Translations under genes and position numbers: made by a program | The notes under the pieces: model-generated | Database searches by the model: none | What the model was told of the DNA's origin: nothing | Seen by the model: the letters and a program-made list of their open reading frames with translations, nothing else | Assembly: GCA_963965975.1 (NCBI GenBank) | Contig: OZ014411.1 | Location: 16,644,446-16,708,445, forward strand | Direction: 5' to 3' | Length of the DNA stretch: 64,000 nt | Origin: Xestospongia bergquistia | Lineage: Eukaryota; Porifera; Demospongiae; Haplosclerida; Petrosiidae | Shown: positions 24,432 through 37,737 of the stretch, in pieces | Layout of the letters: every line of letters starts with the position of its first letter | Position numbering within the stretch: position 1 is the first letter of the stretch

Positions 24432-24485
24432 AGTTATATCAAGGGGTGTGTCTTCTCAATAGAAGACACACCCCTTGATATAACT
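24432..24485. repeat. Perfect 25-bp inverted repeat with 4-nt loop
   Basis: The left arm 24432-24456 is the exact reverse complement of 24461-24485; the loop is CAAT. The arm core is AAGGGGTGTGTCTTCT. Units 3 and 4 have only the right-arm side at the aligned place (about 28750 and 31830), so the left arm arose in unit 2. Confidence 0.95.
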
Positions 24486-26222
24486 AACTAAGAATATTAG
24501 TTAACTGTGTCTAGCCAACCAGATTGCTTCGTTCATACTATGTCTACTTGAAATAATTCCCTACATAGTAGCCACATAGTCTCACTGTGGTTGATATCCA
24601 AAGTTTTAGTGATAAACTGTGGTAGCCACACCCCTTGTGATAATTAACAGGAGTAACTAAGAATTGTTGTTATTTGAATCTAACCAATTAAATTGCTTCA
24701 TTTATACTATGTATACTCTGAAATTATTATTGCCTACATAGTAACCACATAGTCTCCTTGTGATTGCAATTACATAGACAAATATTTGAACTAGGAAAGG
24801 GAAATAAATGCTCATGTGATTTTGAGAAGATACTTATTGAGCTAAGGTTGATCAAATAGACAAAACAATATAATTTTAGCTAAATTAACAAACAATTAAA
24901 TTAACAGGTTTCAGATATAACATGTCCACATGTAGATCTGATCTAACCATTTATCCTTCTTTTTGATCTATATCTATGCAACCATGCTTTAATTACTGGT
25001 ACAAAAAAGAGAGCTGCCTTTATACAATAGAAACCTCCAGTTCATTGTCTTAGTTTGTCTACCCTAATAATGCTATGCATGAGCTCTATCGTCCATACTA
25101 CCAACTAGTTAGAACCACAATTAGGACAATTAATTAGCCTAACCCAGTCTATTAGTCCAATCATGTATAATGACTTAGCAGAATACTGGAAACTCTGATG
25201 TTAATGAGAAAGATAAAGTATCTATCGAAAAAAAGGATACCTTATGTTTATAAACATCTAAGCTCTATTAGTAGATAAATACCATATTAACATTAAAAGG
25301 AATTATTCATAAATTAGAGATGGTTGGTAATATTACTAGCATCATTCCACTCTCTATTACCTCATACATTATAATGATAGTAGTATAATACAAACCACAA
25401 CATTTAAATTACATAGGATATTTATTGAGATAATATTATTAAGTTATCATCGTGTACTTACAATGTTGTTTTTTACTGTCTTGTCTTTGATGTCTGCATT
25501 TTCTCTTTCTTTGTTTTCAATTCCCAAATATTAGCTATTAAATAAAAATAGATCATAATGAAGTCATAGAAATGATTATTACATACTGTACAATAACAAT
25601 AATGATATAGTAAGCCAAATGACCATGACCATCAAATGACCATAGAATTTATAATTACAAAGATACAAATTAGATAGTGATGATATTTTTATTGATATAA
25701 TACACTAGAGTTTTATAATATTGGATTAGTAATAGTAAAGAATATAATAACAATGAAGCTAGTTGTTTGAGGGCATCATAGGGTCTAAGCTGCTGGTCAT
25801 GTCACAAGTACTGCACACAAATGCATGTGTTGCTATATGTATGAGCATGAGGATATATACTGAATTAGTTTTATTGGTCATATATGCCAATAGAAGAAAA
25901 CACACTTTTATAGTTTCCATGTGGTCTAAATGCACTACCTGACATACTGAACAAACAAATGAAATGCCACATTGATATTTTAACATATTCATAAACAAAA
26001 AAATAAAGAATGACATTAACTTTGTACCAGCAAACACTATAACAGTTACGATAGTATCTACCAGTGTTCACTGTTACAAAGTCAATACCACTATACTGCG
26101 TACACTTTTTTCTAGTGTTGGTCCATAAGCACAGACTATATAATATCTTTATGTGACCAGTTCTGTTAACAATTAAATTTTCACCTTTAAAATGATCCTC
26201 TTACCACATTCAAAACAATCTT

Positions 26223-29200
26223 TTAATTCAATAGCAGACTTTCCGAATAAACATTGATCAGGACTATCTTTAAAGTACTTTCTACCCACATAATGTATAC
26301 TAACACATACACACCTTTATAGTTAACCATGTGGTCTAAATGTATTGCCCGACATACTTTGAAAAGATAACCACTTGTACAATGACAGACCATGCCACAG
26401 TATTGACCCAAATAAAATGCAATATTGATATATTAATACATTCATAGTAAAAATAGGAACAACATTTATTTTGCACCAGTGAACACTATAACAGTTACTA
26501 TGGCATCTACCAGTGTTCACTGTTACAAAGTCAATCCCAGTGTCCTGTGTCCACTTTTTTACAGTGTTAATCTATAACCACAGATTATATTACATGTAAG
26601 TGTGACCAGTTCTGTTAACAATGAAACTTTCATTTTTATATGACTCTTCTTTCCATGTTCAAAATAATTCTAAGATTCAACTATAGTTTGTCTGAATAAA
26701 CATTTTATTAAAACAACCTTTAAAGTATATGATCCATATCAAATTATAATGTGGAGAGTGCTTACAACACTGTTACATACATGTTACATATCCTACTAAT
26801 TTAATTTACTTATACATAATATGCATGCGCAGTTCAGTAACAAGAGCATCATCATTGTTAGATGGAATGAAAAACATAGCGAAGAAGATAGATCATATTA
26901 CTGTAAGTGAATTGCTCACATTTTTTTCCACCAAACCAGGGATATAGTAATTAGAAGATAGTCTATATATTTTGATTATGTTCATATTTCTATAATGAAG
27001 TAAATTTTTATACTTATATTATAAACACATGCCATACAAATAGGCCAGAGATAAGGTATTACCTTTACATCAACTATCTAGTTACTTTATATCATTATTA
27101 TTACAATTATAAAGTGTTTGTTTCAAAGTATTAATAATGCCTTTGTAATAACATGTGACCACACCCATTTCATTGTATTATTATTATAATGTATATAATA
27201 TAATAGCATCAAATGATACTAACATTGTGTATTAATTTATTGATGTATATGTATATTGTTTTACAGACTTATTGAAAAAATATGGATGCTCATCCATTTA
27301 TTTCACAATATGAGGCACACTTCATAATCAATAATACTAGACAGAACCAAGATGAAGATAACCAAGGAAATATAGGAAAAGATATACACAATGGTATCGT
27401 TCATGACAACATTGTTTTAACTGTGGTAGAAGCACAACAAGAAATTGGTCAAGACTGGCCATGGGAACAAAGACCCATTCAATGTACTAAAAATGATATC
27501 GGACAATTCGTCAATGGAAAATTATAAAAGTAATTACAATTATACAGTTGTATAAAATGTAGTACTCAAAGATTTCAAATAGTTAGAACCATCAATAGTA
27601 CTTACAAGGTTGTGTGTTAAATGGTGCATTGTACATATTTCAAGCCTGTTTATTCTATATGCTGTGGTACTTAACTATATTGTTTTATATGCTATGTTAC
27701 TACAAATATCTTGTTACATAGTACTATTAGAAGCTCTTACTTTATTTTATATATTCCTTTTTCTTAGGTAAATTCATAAGATGATTGACTAGTAATTACA
27801 GGCATCATGATTGCTTCAGTTAACTGTGAATATACTGCCCCTAAACAATTATTTAATTAAACAATAACAATAACAATATCACAAATGTATTATCTTATTT
27901 ATTTGTGTATATACAAACACTATAAATAATGTAAAATACTACTGCTTGTCATCATACAACTTAAGCGGTGATTATTGGAAAAGTTATATTACATAATGGT
28001 CTTTTAAATGATATAAGAAAAATATAGTGTGCATTATATTCTAATAGAAGTACATGTTGTATGTAGCTAATAGTGGCCAATAGATAATCGTGTACTAAAG
28101 CTATTTATACTTTGTTCAATTTGTTTGATACCAGACTCAGTCTTATTATATGTATATCAGGTTATGAATAGGCCATAGAGGTTTGCAATGGTGCAGTCAA
28201 ACTTAAAGTTAAAGATACAGGTCAAAATTTTAGGATTACATAAACTGAATCAGAACTTGCATTCATCTAACATTGAATTAAGTATCAAGTTTTAAAAAGG
28301 AGAATAATAGAGAATCACTTTATATCTATCACTATATATATACAATTAATATAGTACACTATTAATAACTTCTACTAGTGCACGTGATTAGTAAATTAAG
28401 TAGTATACCATCATGTTACGTAAAGGATTATACAGCTCCAGTATATACTTCATATAAGGTAAGTTATATAAGATGATACAAGTATACAGATATTATAAGG
28501 TTGCTTTAGTACATTATGGTGTCTTCAATTATAGTACTATAGTCAATATAACTAACTGATAATCATGTTACTACACAAACATCCAATTAAGGCATACTAT
28601 ATGTATATGTAAATAATGATGTAGTGGATGATAAGAGCAATAGCTAGAGCTAGAGCTATAATTATAAACTACAATGGTCCACTAATAGTAGCAGCAAGGT
28701 ATATTGCATTCATTGAGCTGACAAACAGTTGAAAATGCAGTGATCTTAATAGTAGACACACCCCTTACACCCCTTGATGTAACTAAGAAATAGTAGTTAA
28801 CTGTGTCTATATGGTAAGCAAGAATAATCATAGAATTTATGCTAGTCATGTCACACTTATTGCACACAAATACATCTATTGCTACATGTATAAGGATAAG
28901 GATATGAACTGAGTTAGTTTTGTTAGTCGTATATGCCAATAGAATAAAACATACCTTTACAGTCTCCATGTGATCTAAATCTATTACCTGAAATACTTTG
29001 AAAAAATAAGCACTTGTACAATAAAAGACTGTATACTACAGTACTGCACAAATAAAATACCACATTGATATTTTAATATATCCATAACAAAAAATGACAT
29101 TCACCTTGTACCAGTGAACACTATAACAGTTACTATGGCATCTACCAGTGTTCACTGTTACAAAGTCAATACCAGTGTCCTGTGTCCACTTTTTATAGTA

Positions 29201-29263
29201 TTGGTCCATAATTATAGATTATATTATATGTAAGTGTGACCAGTTCTGTTGACAATTAAATTT
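26223..29263. repeat. Recent direct duplication, proximal copy
   Basis: Nearly base-for-base the same as 29264-32300, at an offset of about 3.04-3.08 kb. It includes the small gene and both sub-repeats with the CAGTGAACACT hairpin. Only scattered substitutions and few-base indels were seen, so it is much younger than the rest of the array. Confidence 0.85.
26902..27527 (+). CDS. Small tandem gene, copy 2 (81 aa)
   Basis: ATG 27282, stop 27525-27527. The acceptor ends at 27266, and the conserved upstream donor is at 26902/26903 (TTACT|GTAAGT). The protein begins MDAHPFISQYEAHFIINNTR and ends with QDWPWEQRPIQCTKNDIGQF then VNGKL. It is the same length as copies 1 and 3, with substitutions and no frameshifts between them. 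There is no recognised domain. The Trp-Pro-Trp-Glu-Gln core and the C-terminal half are the most constant part across all four copies. Confidence 0.6.
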
Positions 29264-32200
29264 TCACCTTTGAAATAGTCCTCTTACCACATTCAAAACA
29301 ATCTTATAATTCAATAGCAGACTTTCCGAATAAACATTGATCAGGACTATCTTTAACGTACTTTCTACCCACATAATGTATACTAACACATACACACCTT
29401 TATAGTTAACCATGTGGTCTAAATGTATTGCCCGACATACTTTGAAAAGATAACCACTTGTACAATGACAGACCATGCCACAGTATTGACCCAAATAAAA
29501 TGCAATATTGATATATTAATACATTCATAGTAAAAATAGGAACAACATTTATTTTGCACCAGTGAACACTATAACAGTTACTATGGCATCTACCAGTGTT
29601 CACTGTTACAAAGTCAATCCCAGTGTCCTGTGTCCACTTTTTTACAGTGTTAATCTATAATAACAGATTATATTACATGTAAGTGTGACCAGTTCTGTTA
29701 ACAATGAAACTTTCATTTTTATATGACTCTTTTTTCCATGTTCAAAATAATTCTAAGATTCAACTATAGTTTGTCTGAATAAACATTTTATTAAAACAAC
29801 CTTTAAAGTATATGATCCATATCAAATTATAATGTGGAGAGTGCTTACAACACTGTTACATACATGTTACATATCCTACTAATTTAATTTACTTATACAT
29901 AATATGCATGCGCAGTTCAGTGACAAGAGCATCATCATTGTTAGATGGAATGAAAAACATAGCGAAGAAGATAGATCATATTACTGTAAGTGAATTGCTC
30001 ACATTTTTTCCACCAAACCAGGGATATAGTAATTAGAAGATAGTCTATATATTTTGATTATGTTCATATTTCTATAATGAAGTAAATTTTTATACTTATA
30101 TTACAAACACATGCCATACAAATAGGCCAGAGATAAGGCATTACCTTTAGATCAACTATCTAGTCACGTTATATCATTATTATTACAATTATAAAGTTTT
30201 TGTTTCAAAGTATTAATAATGCCTTTGTAATGACATGTGACCACACCCATTTCATTGTATTATTATTATAATGTATATAATATAATAGCTTTAAATGATA
30301 CTAACATTGTGTATTAATTTATTGATGTATATGTATATTGTTTTACAGACTTATTGAAAAAATATGGCTGTTCATCCATTTAATTCACAATATGAGACAC
30401 ACTTCATAATTAGTAATACTAGACAGAACCAAGATGAAGATAACCAAGGATACATAGGAAAAGATATACACAATGGTATCGTTCATGACAACATTATTTT
30501 AACTGAGGTAGAAGCACAACAAGAAATTGGTCAAGACTGGCCATGGGAACAAAGACCCATTCAATGTACTAAAAATGATATCGGACAATTCGTCAATGGA
30601 AAATTATAAAAGTAATTACAATTATACAGTTGTATAAAATGTAGTACTCAAAGATTTCAAATAGTTAGAACCATCAATAGTACTTACAAGGTTGTGTGTT
30701 AAATGGTGCATTGTACATATTTCAAGCCTGTTTATTCTATATGCTGTGGTACTTAACTATATTGTTTTATATGCTACGTTACTACAAATATCTTGTTACA
30801 TAGTACTATTAGAAGCTCTTACTTTATTTTATATATTCCTTTTTCTTAGGTAAATTCATAAGATGATTGACTAGTAATTACAGGCATCATGATTGCTTCA
30901 GTTAACTGTGAATATACTGCCCCTAAACAATTATTTAATTAAACAATAACAATAACAATATCACAAATGTATTATCTTATTTATTTGTGTATATACAAAC
31001 ACTATAAATAATGTAAAATACTACTGCTTGTCATCATACAATTTAAGCGGTGATTATTGGAAAAGTTATATTACATAATGGTCTTTTAAATGATATAAGA
31101 AAAATATAGTGTGCATTATATTCTAATAGAAGTACATGTTGTATGTAGCTAATAGTGGCCAATAGATAATCATGTACTAAAGCTATTTATACTTTGTTCA
31201 ATTTGTTTGATACCAGACTCAGTCTTATTATATGTATATCAGGTTATGAATAGGCCATAGAGGTTTGCAATGGTGCAGTCAAACTTAAAGTTAAAGATAC
31301 AGGTCAAAATTTTAGGATTACATAAACTGAATCAGAACTTTCATTCATCTAACATTGAATTAAGTATCAAGTTTTAAAAAGGAGAATAATAGAGAATCAA
31401 TTTATATCTATTACTGTATATACGATGAATATAGTACACTATTAATAACTTCTACTAGTGCACGTGATTAGTAAATTAAGTAGTATACCATCATGTTACG
31501 TAAAGGATTATACAGCTCCAGTATATACTTCATATAAGGTAAGTTATATAAGATGATACAAGTATACAGATATTATAAGGCTGCTTTAGTACATTATGGT
31601 GTCTTCAATTATAGTACTATAGTCAATATAACTAACTGATAATCATGTAACTACACAAACATCCAATTAAGGCATACTATATGTATATGTAAATAATGAT
31701 GTAGTGGATGATAAGAGCAATAGCTAGAGCTAGAGCTATAATTATAAACTACAATGGTCCACTAATAGTAGCAGCAAGGTATATTGCATTCATTGAGCTG
31801 ACAAACAGTTGAAAATGCAGTGATCTTAATAGTAGACACGCCCCTTACACCCCTTGATGTAACTAAGAAATAGTAGTTAACTGTGTCTATATGGTAAGCA
31901 AGAATAATCATAGAATTTATGCTAGTCATGTCACACTTATTGCACACAAATACATCTATTGCTACATGTATAAGGATAAGGATACGAACTGAGTTAGTTT
32001 TGTTAGTCGTATATGCCAATAGAATAAAACATACCTTTACAGTCTCCATGTGATCTAAATCTATTACCTGAAATACTTTGAAAAAATAAGCACTTGTACA
32101 ATAAAAGACTGTATACTACAGTACTGCACAAATAAAATGCCACATTGATATTTTAATATATCCATAACAAAAAATGACATTCACCTTGTACCAGTGAACA

Positions 32201-32300
32201 CTATAACAGTTACTATGGCATCTACCAGTCCATTGTTCACTGTTACAAAGTCAATACCAGTGTCCTGTGTCCACTTTTTTATAGTACTGGTCCATAATTA
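29264..32300. repeat. Recent direct duplication, distal copy
   Basis: The second copy of 26223-29263 and almost identical to it. After about 32390 the sequence passes into the older, shortened last unit, which lacks one of the two roughly 430-bp sub-repeats. Confidence 0.85.
29985..30609 (+). CDS. Small tandem gene, copy 3 (81 aa)
   Basis: ATG 30364, stop 30607-30609. The acceptor TTTTACAG ends at 30348 and the upstream donor is at 29985/29986. The N-terminal half resembles copy 1 (MAVHPFNSQYETHFIISNTR), while the C-terminal half and 3' flank are the same as copy 2. This mosaic suggests unequal crossover or gene conversion inside the array. Function unknown. Confidence 0.6.
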
Positions 32301-32617
32301 TAGATTATATTATATGTAAGTATGACCAGTTCTGTTGACAATTAAATTTTCACCTTTGAAATAGTCCTCTTACCACATTCAATACAATCTTATGATTCAA
32401 TTGCAGACTTTTCTGAATAAATATTGATCAGGACTACCTTTAAAGTTTCGATGTATGTCAGATGTATAATGTTACATATGTGAAGAATGCTTATAATAGC
32501 CTTCAATACATATGTAAATTGCCTCACCCAGTAATTTAATTTACTTAGATATATATATGTATGCGCAGTTCAGTAAGAGGAGATCATTGTTGTACATAGA
32601 AAGACAGATCACATTAT

Positions 32618-33110
32618 TGTAAGTAGATACTTCACATATTTTCCACCAAACTAGGAACAAGGTAATTTATAGGAGTATTTATATTTTGATTACATTCATA
32701 TTTCTATAACAAAGTATACTATTATGCTCACATCACATACATATGTCATATGAATAGGCCAGAGGTTGGGCATTACCTTTAAATCAACTATCTAGTCACT
32801 TTATATCATTATTATTGCACTTGTAAAGTGTTTTGTGTCAAGCTGTTAATAATGCCTTGATAATAGACATGTGACTACACCCATTCCATTGTTTTATTAT
32901 AATATACATAATTTGATGACATCAAATGATCCTAATATTGTGTATTAATGTACTGATGTATGTTTATATTGCTTTACAGACCTATTGATAAATATGGATG
33001 TGGGTAAGGTAGAAGAGCAACACAAAAATTGTCAAGACTGCCCATGGGAACAAACACCCATTCAATGTACTAAGAATGATGTAGGACAATTCGTCAATGG
33101 AAAATTATAA
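32618..33110 (+). CDS. Small tandem gene, copy 4, internally deleted (38 aa)
   Basis: ATG 32994, stop 33108-33110, with the same splice acceptor (exon from 32980) and upstream donor (32618/32619). About 129 bp of the coding region are missing, yet the frame is kept: MDVGKVEEQHKNCQDCPWEQ then TPIQCTKNDVGQF. The first Trp of WPW is Cys. It may be a shortened functional version or a decaying copy; retention of the frame and the C-terminal half is suggestive but not proof. Confidence 0.45.
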
Positions 33111-33520
33111 AAGTAATTACAATTATACAGTTCTATAAAATGTAGTACTCAGAGATTTCAAATAGTTAGAACCATTAATAGTACTTGTACATAATCCAAG
33201 CCAGTTTATTGTATATGCTGTGGTAATTAAACTATATCATTTTATGTAGTATGTTACTATAAATATCTTGTTACATAGTAATATCAATATTATTAGAAGT
33301 TTACTATACACTTACTTTGTTTTATATTTTCATTTTTACTTAGATAAATTCTAAAGATGATGGATTAGTAAACTACAGGTATCATGTCTGTTTCATTCAA
33401 CTGTAAACATACTGCTCCTAAACAATTATTTAATTAAACAATAATAATAACAACATCACTTTTTGTATCATTGTAACTATACGTGTATATATGAACATTA
33501 TGTAATAAATACTATTGTTC

Positions 33521-35368
33521 AACATTATACATTAACATGTTATGTAATTAACCTATTGGTTGAATCCTAACTCTCCAGATATGATGGCCTTGCTATACTA
33601 CTATATAAATTGAGGTAACTGAATCAAAAGTGGAACAGACACCAAAAATATTTTTCAATCAGAACTCTATGTTTACCAATGATTGAAGCAGTGTCACAAA
33701 ATAAGGTGATTTTATTTAAAACCTCTACTTTTCATTTTAACTAAGCTAATAACTGATGCAGGTGGCCCTCTAAGTTTGTTTTCTTGGACTCAGTCAATAA
33801 GACTCATATTGCAATTTCAATAATATAAAAAAAAACTATTGATAAGACAAATAACTTTACTTAGAATTTAAAAACTATAAACTTCAATATAGCTGTACTT
33901 TTCATAGACAATAATTAATGATTTTTTTAAAAATGAACTTCTTGAACAAAAATATTATAATACTACTGATAACTATCACATGTTTACTAGAAACCTCTAA
34001 TGCTAACTGATGATTAATTGAGAGAGGTGGTTTAATACAAAAATAATGTTATAAAGACAACATAACCTTGTGGCTATAATGGATTAATAATTGAAGACAC
34101 AAAACCAAACAATTTCATGTGTAATATATTCATGAAACAAGCTATATTAATTATAATATATTTTTATATATTTAATAAAATAAGAAACATTTTAGCCCAC
34201 AAAAATTTGGAGGTAATGCCTAATACTACTGCATGAATTAATTTGTTGTGGTAAAATTATTCATGAATGTGTGAATTAAATTATTTTGTAAAAACGCAAG
34301 GATCAATATAAAATTATGTAGTGGGGGAGGATCAATGTCAAGTAATTTTCAGCATCAAGATTTTAGCTTGAATAGAATCATGAAATATTCGATTGTACCA
34401 ACATTTGTTCATATTATAAGTTATCACATAGATATGAATGCTTAGATACACCACTAATTCACAATTGTTCATTTAAACAATTGAAAATATCTTAATAGTA
34501 ATATCAACAATATTCTCCTGCTCTACTGTCATATACTAATTGTTAATATATCTGATAAGACAAAAGTAACTATCAAGTTGTAACAATATACAAATAATCC
34601 AGATTATTCATTGATTATGACATCTAAACAGTTAGCAAACATATATATTACACAAAGCAGTTTAAATTAAGAAATGTATATGTGTAATAATTTACTATTT
34701 TGTATTGTACATGTATAAAGTAGACTGTTTTCTGTTTTCCAGAGTCACAATCTAGTTATCCACACAACCATTGGTAGCATGTTATAATAAAATGTCCTTC
34801 TTTTGCCACTTGTCAACATACATTACAATATGGCCAGAGATCTTAGCAAAATAAATTATTAATAATAATTATTTTAACTTACTATAATATTTTCTTTAAA
34901 ATTCTGTGTTTAGAGTTGAAGCCAATGACATGTTGCATCACTGCACATAAAGAGCTAAACAAAAAGATAATAAAGAGATAATATGGAGATAACAAGATCA
35001 ACTAATGCTTACCTTCAATTAATTATAAATTGCTGAGCTGTCTTCATTAACTAGTATAGGTTACATAACAAACATTCAACTGTAGTAAACAGATTGTTTA
35101 ATAGTCATATTGTACAATAAGTACATTAGTAGTAATCTCAATTATGGTGAGACAACTAACAAAATTGACAAAGGTGATTACATCACTCTGAGATAAATCT
35201 TAGAATAACAGGATAGCATGAATAGTCGTAGTTTTCAATCAAATATATATTATATAAGTGAGTGTAATTGTTAAACTACCATTATATAATATATTAGAGA
35301 AATGTTCAAAGAATTACACTCACTATTGTATTTCTAAATGTTTTGTGAGGACATTACATCATGTTTTA

Positions 35369-35369
<1 letters not shown>
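33521..35369. other. Gene-free AT-rich spacer
   Basis: No supported exon or RNA gene. The tandem-array similarity fades near 33520. Confidence 0.5.

Positions 35370-35426
<57 letters not shown>
35370..35426. repeat. (TG)n microsatellite
   Basis: About 28 uninterrupted TG units. A 69-codon plus-strand open frame across it is an artefact of the repeat (poly Cys-Val). Confidence 0.97.
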
Positions 35427-35427
<1 letters not shown>

Positions 35428-35496
35428 TCCAGACATAATAAACAATAAAGAAAGATATAAAATATAAATATTAAAATACATTAGCAAATGACTAAC

Positions 35497-35631
35497 CTAA
35501 ACAAGGTAGTTGACACCATTCCATATTAGGAACGGGAGAGAATAAACAGATCCAGCTACACAGTTGACACTCCCACTTGCAATATCTACTTCGACACTCC
35601 CACTCAAACTTAGAATAGCTACATAAATTGT
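35497..35631 (-). CDS. Possible Cys/Trp-rich exon of an unidentified secreted protein
   Basis: On the minus strand an open 135-nt segment lies between an acceptor (TTGCACTAG) and a donor-like G|GTTAGT. Both ends are phase 1, so the exon is symmetrical, as is usual for extracellular modules. It encodes 44 residues with eight Cys and four Trp, starting near NLCSYSKFEWECRSRYCKWE and ending WCQLPCL. There is an internal near-repeat (EWECRSRYC / KWECQLC). I do not recognise the family and found no neighbouring exons. It could be an orphan exon or chance. Confidence 0.3.
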   Translation of the reverse strand, partial: TIYVAILSLSGSVEVDIASGSVNCVAGSVYSLPFLIWNGVNYLV

Positions 35632-37737
35632 CTAGTGCAAATAATACACATTACTACAAAGATACGTATGTAGATATTAGAAAGTACATTCAAATATATA
35701 TGTATACATAACACAGATTTTATAAATTCTGTGGTCTATAAATATATGGTATGTGTGCACATGATATTAAAATTGAATTGATGCTTATAGCATCATTGTT
35801 GGGAGAATTGCTAATTTCTTTAAAAGCTAATCTGCTAGTGCAAGTGTATTTATTAGTTATAATAATACAACAACACTAGAGACATTGTGTATTGGAGATT
35901 GTAACTTCAATGCAATATAACAATAATATAAATTCAAACAATCATGAACTAAGTAATTTTTTATCTATGTTTGCTTTAATATAATGTCAAAACAACACAT
36001 CTACCTATATCAATGCATTCTTTTACTTATTTTTGTTCATCATTGTTAATGTGAAGATTTTGACCTCACGAATTTTCTTCCCCATATGCTTTAACAATAA
36101 CATTTACAATGATATTATTAAATGATGAGTATCCAATAATGTAAGAACAAACTAAATCAATGAGTACTCAGTGGTACTAAAAATTATTTTGATATATCAG
36201 CTACAAGAAAATAACGTTATACAAACAAATACTATTACATAAAGTACTTATAGTTTTTGATTGCAAATATAAAACTAATTCAAATAAAATTATCATAAAA
36301 ATATTGTTTATATCATTTTATGCTTAGGTAAAGCTGGCCTAAATGAGACAACCAATAGAGTGACCCAGTATCAGATATCCATGAAGCACAATGCCAATAG
36401 ATTGTATATTAGTAGTAATATGTCATATACAGACAAAATCAGCAAGTCAAGAACCTGTTACATACATATGTAAAATACGTGTCAGTATACTTTTTACATA
36501 TTATATATTTTGTAATATGTTTATATTATTGAAAAGATCTTTTGACAGTATAATAATTTGTTTAAACAATTTTGACAAAGAAATAACATGCAAGAAACAA
36601 TAAAATCCAGTATGCGTAGAATATAAACACAAATTGTTACTGTAAGTATGTGTCCAGAATGTTTCCTTAATGCTGTATAAAGTTTCTTTTTGCTTGTTAA
36701 TGTCCATCTTAAGTTGCAGTTTGTTTGTTGTGAAGTACTATTCTATTTGAAATGAAGTTCATATTTGTACTATACTATAAAAGAATATTGAAATGAAACA
36801 TTTAGAAGTGTCTTACCAAATAAAGTAGATTCATTTCAAAGTGATTATCATTACCAAGCTATTATTACATCAAATAATGATTGTTGTGATATAGTTATGG
36901 TTATATCTTACTTATTAATTCAAAGTAACGTAGGATACAATATGGAAATTATTTTCTAGAAGATCAGAGGCAATATTATTCTTGTTATATGACTTTACAA
37001 CAAGCATATTTCATATACTTGAATGCCACAATTCTATATCAAATCATTTGTACGAATTAAGAGATATATAGTGTGAGAACTGGTGAACTCAACAATCTCA
37101 TTGGACTTCAATAGATGAAGACAAATTCATTATTCATTTTCATCACAACATTACCACAAACATTAATTTTCATCTTGTCATTATCTTTTAATGGACTGTA
37201 TAGTTTCATTATATAATGTTAATGTCAAAAATTTAATAATTATTAATCAAAACTATATACCAATGTCAATCACCATCATAGTAATAGAATGAGAGAGGAT
37301 TTACCTATGACATTATAATCAGACAAAATGTTTATGATCATGGATTGAAAGCCTACATTGATCACAAAAAAACAGTTGTGTACTTAGAGTCAAATACCAG
37401 AAGTTACATCTGAATTCAATACCATTGTTGGATAAACTTCTTGTGTCAAAGCTGGTTGTCATGGAAACCATGCAATACCTCTGGTTATATGCCACTAATT
37501 TTATCTATTTATAAGAACAAAGAACCATCAAAAGATATTTATGAAAACCACATCATGAATAAAGTTTATATCAAATGTTGAATATCCAAATTATCTACTG
37601 CACAGTATTATTTAAGAACAGGTGTAATTGAAAGTTCATTATAATTGATACCAAAAATAACACAAATTACAATATAATAGCATTATACAAATATATGGAA
37701 TTCAGTCATAGTCTTTAATTTTAAGAACAAAGCTTAC
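35632..37737. other. Gene-free spacer and chitin synthase 3' flank
   Basis: AT-rich, with only short open frames and no supported feature. The part next to 37738 will include the 3' UTR of the minus-strand chitin synthase. Confidence 0.45.

Larger units (their letters stand above)
16316..33520 (+). repeat. Tandem array of 2.6-4 kb units, each with one small gene
   Basis: Landmarks recur in the same order: TTTGATACCAGACTCAGTCTTATT (about 16345, 23833, 28126, 31207), TAAGGTAAGTTATATAAGATG, CCACATAGTCTC, the CAGTGAACACT inverted repeat, an upstream exon ending in GTAAGT, and the small-gene exon (23214, 27282, 30364, 32994). The first unit is interrupted by Copia and begins part-way. Unit 2 has extra DNA, units 2b and 3 are almost identical, and the last unit is shortened. 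The array is real; the exact ends are approximate. Confidence 0.88.

Noticed and set aside
25759..26520. Minus-strand open frames of 62-95 codons repeated in the array units
   Set aside because: They recur only because the units are duplicated. They cross the CAGTGAACACT hairpin, shift frame between older units, and have no recognisable domain.
28682..28969. 95-codon minus-strand open frame, repeated at 31762-32049
   Set aside because: The two copies lie in the very recent duplication. The older unit near 25759 has a different frame, so conservation is not evidence of coding.
35258..35467. Open frame with poly Cys-Val
   Set aside because: It is the TG microsatellite read in frame.
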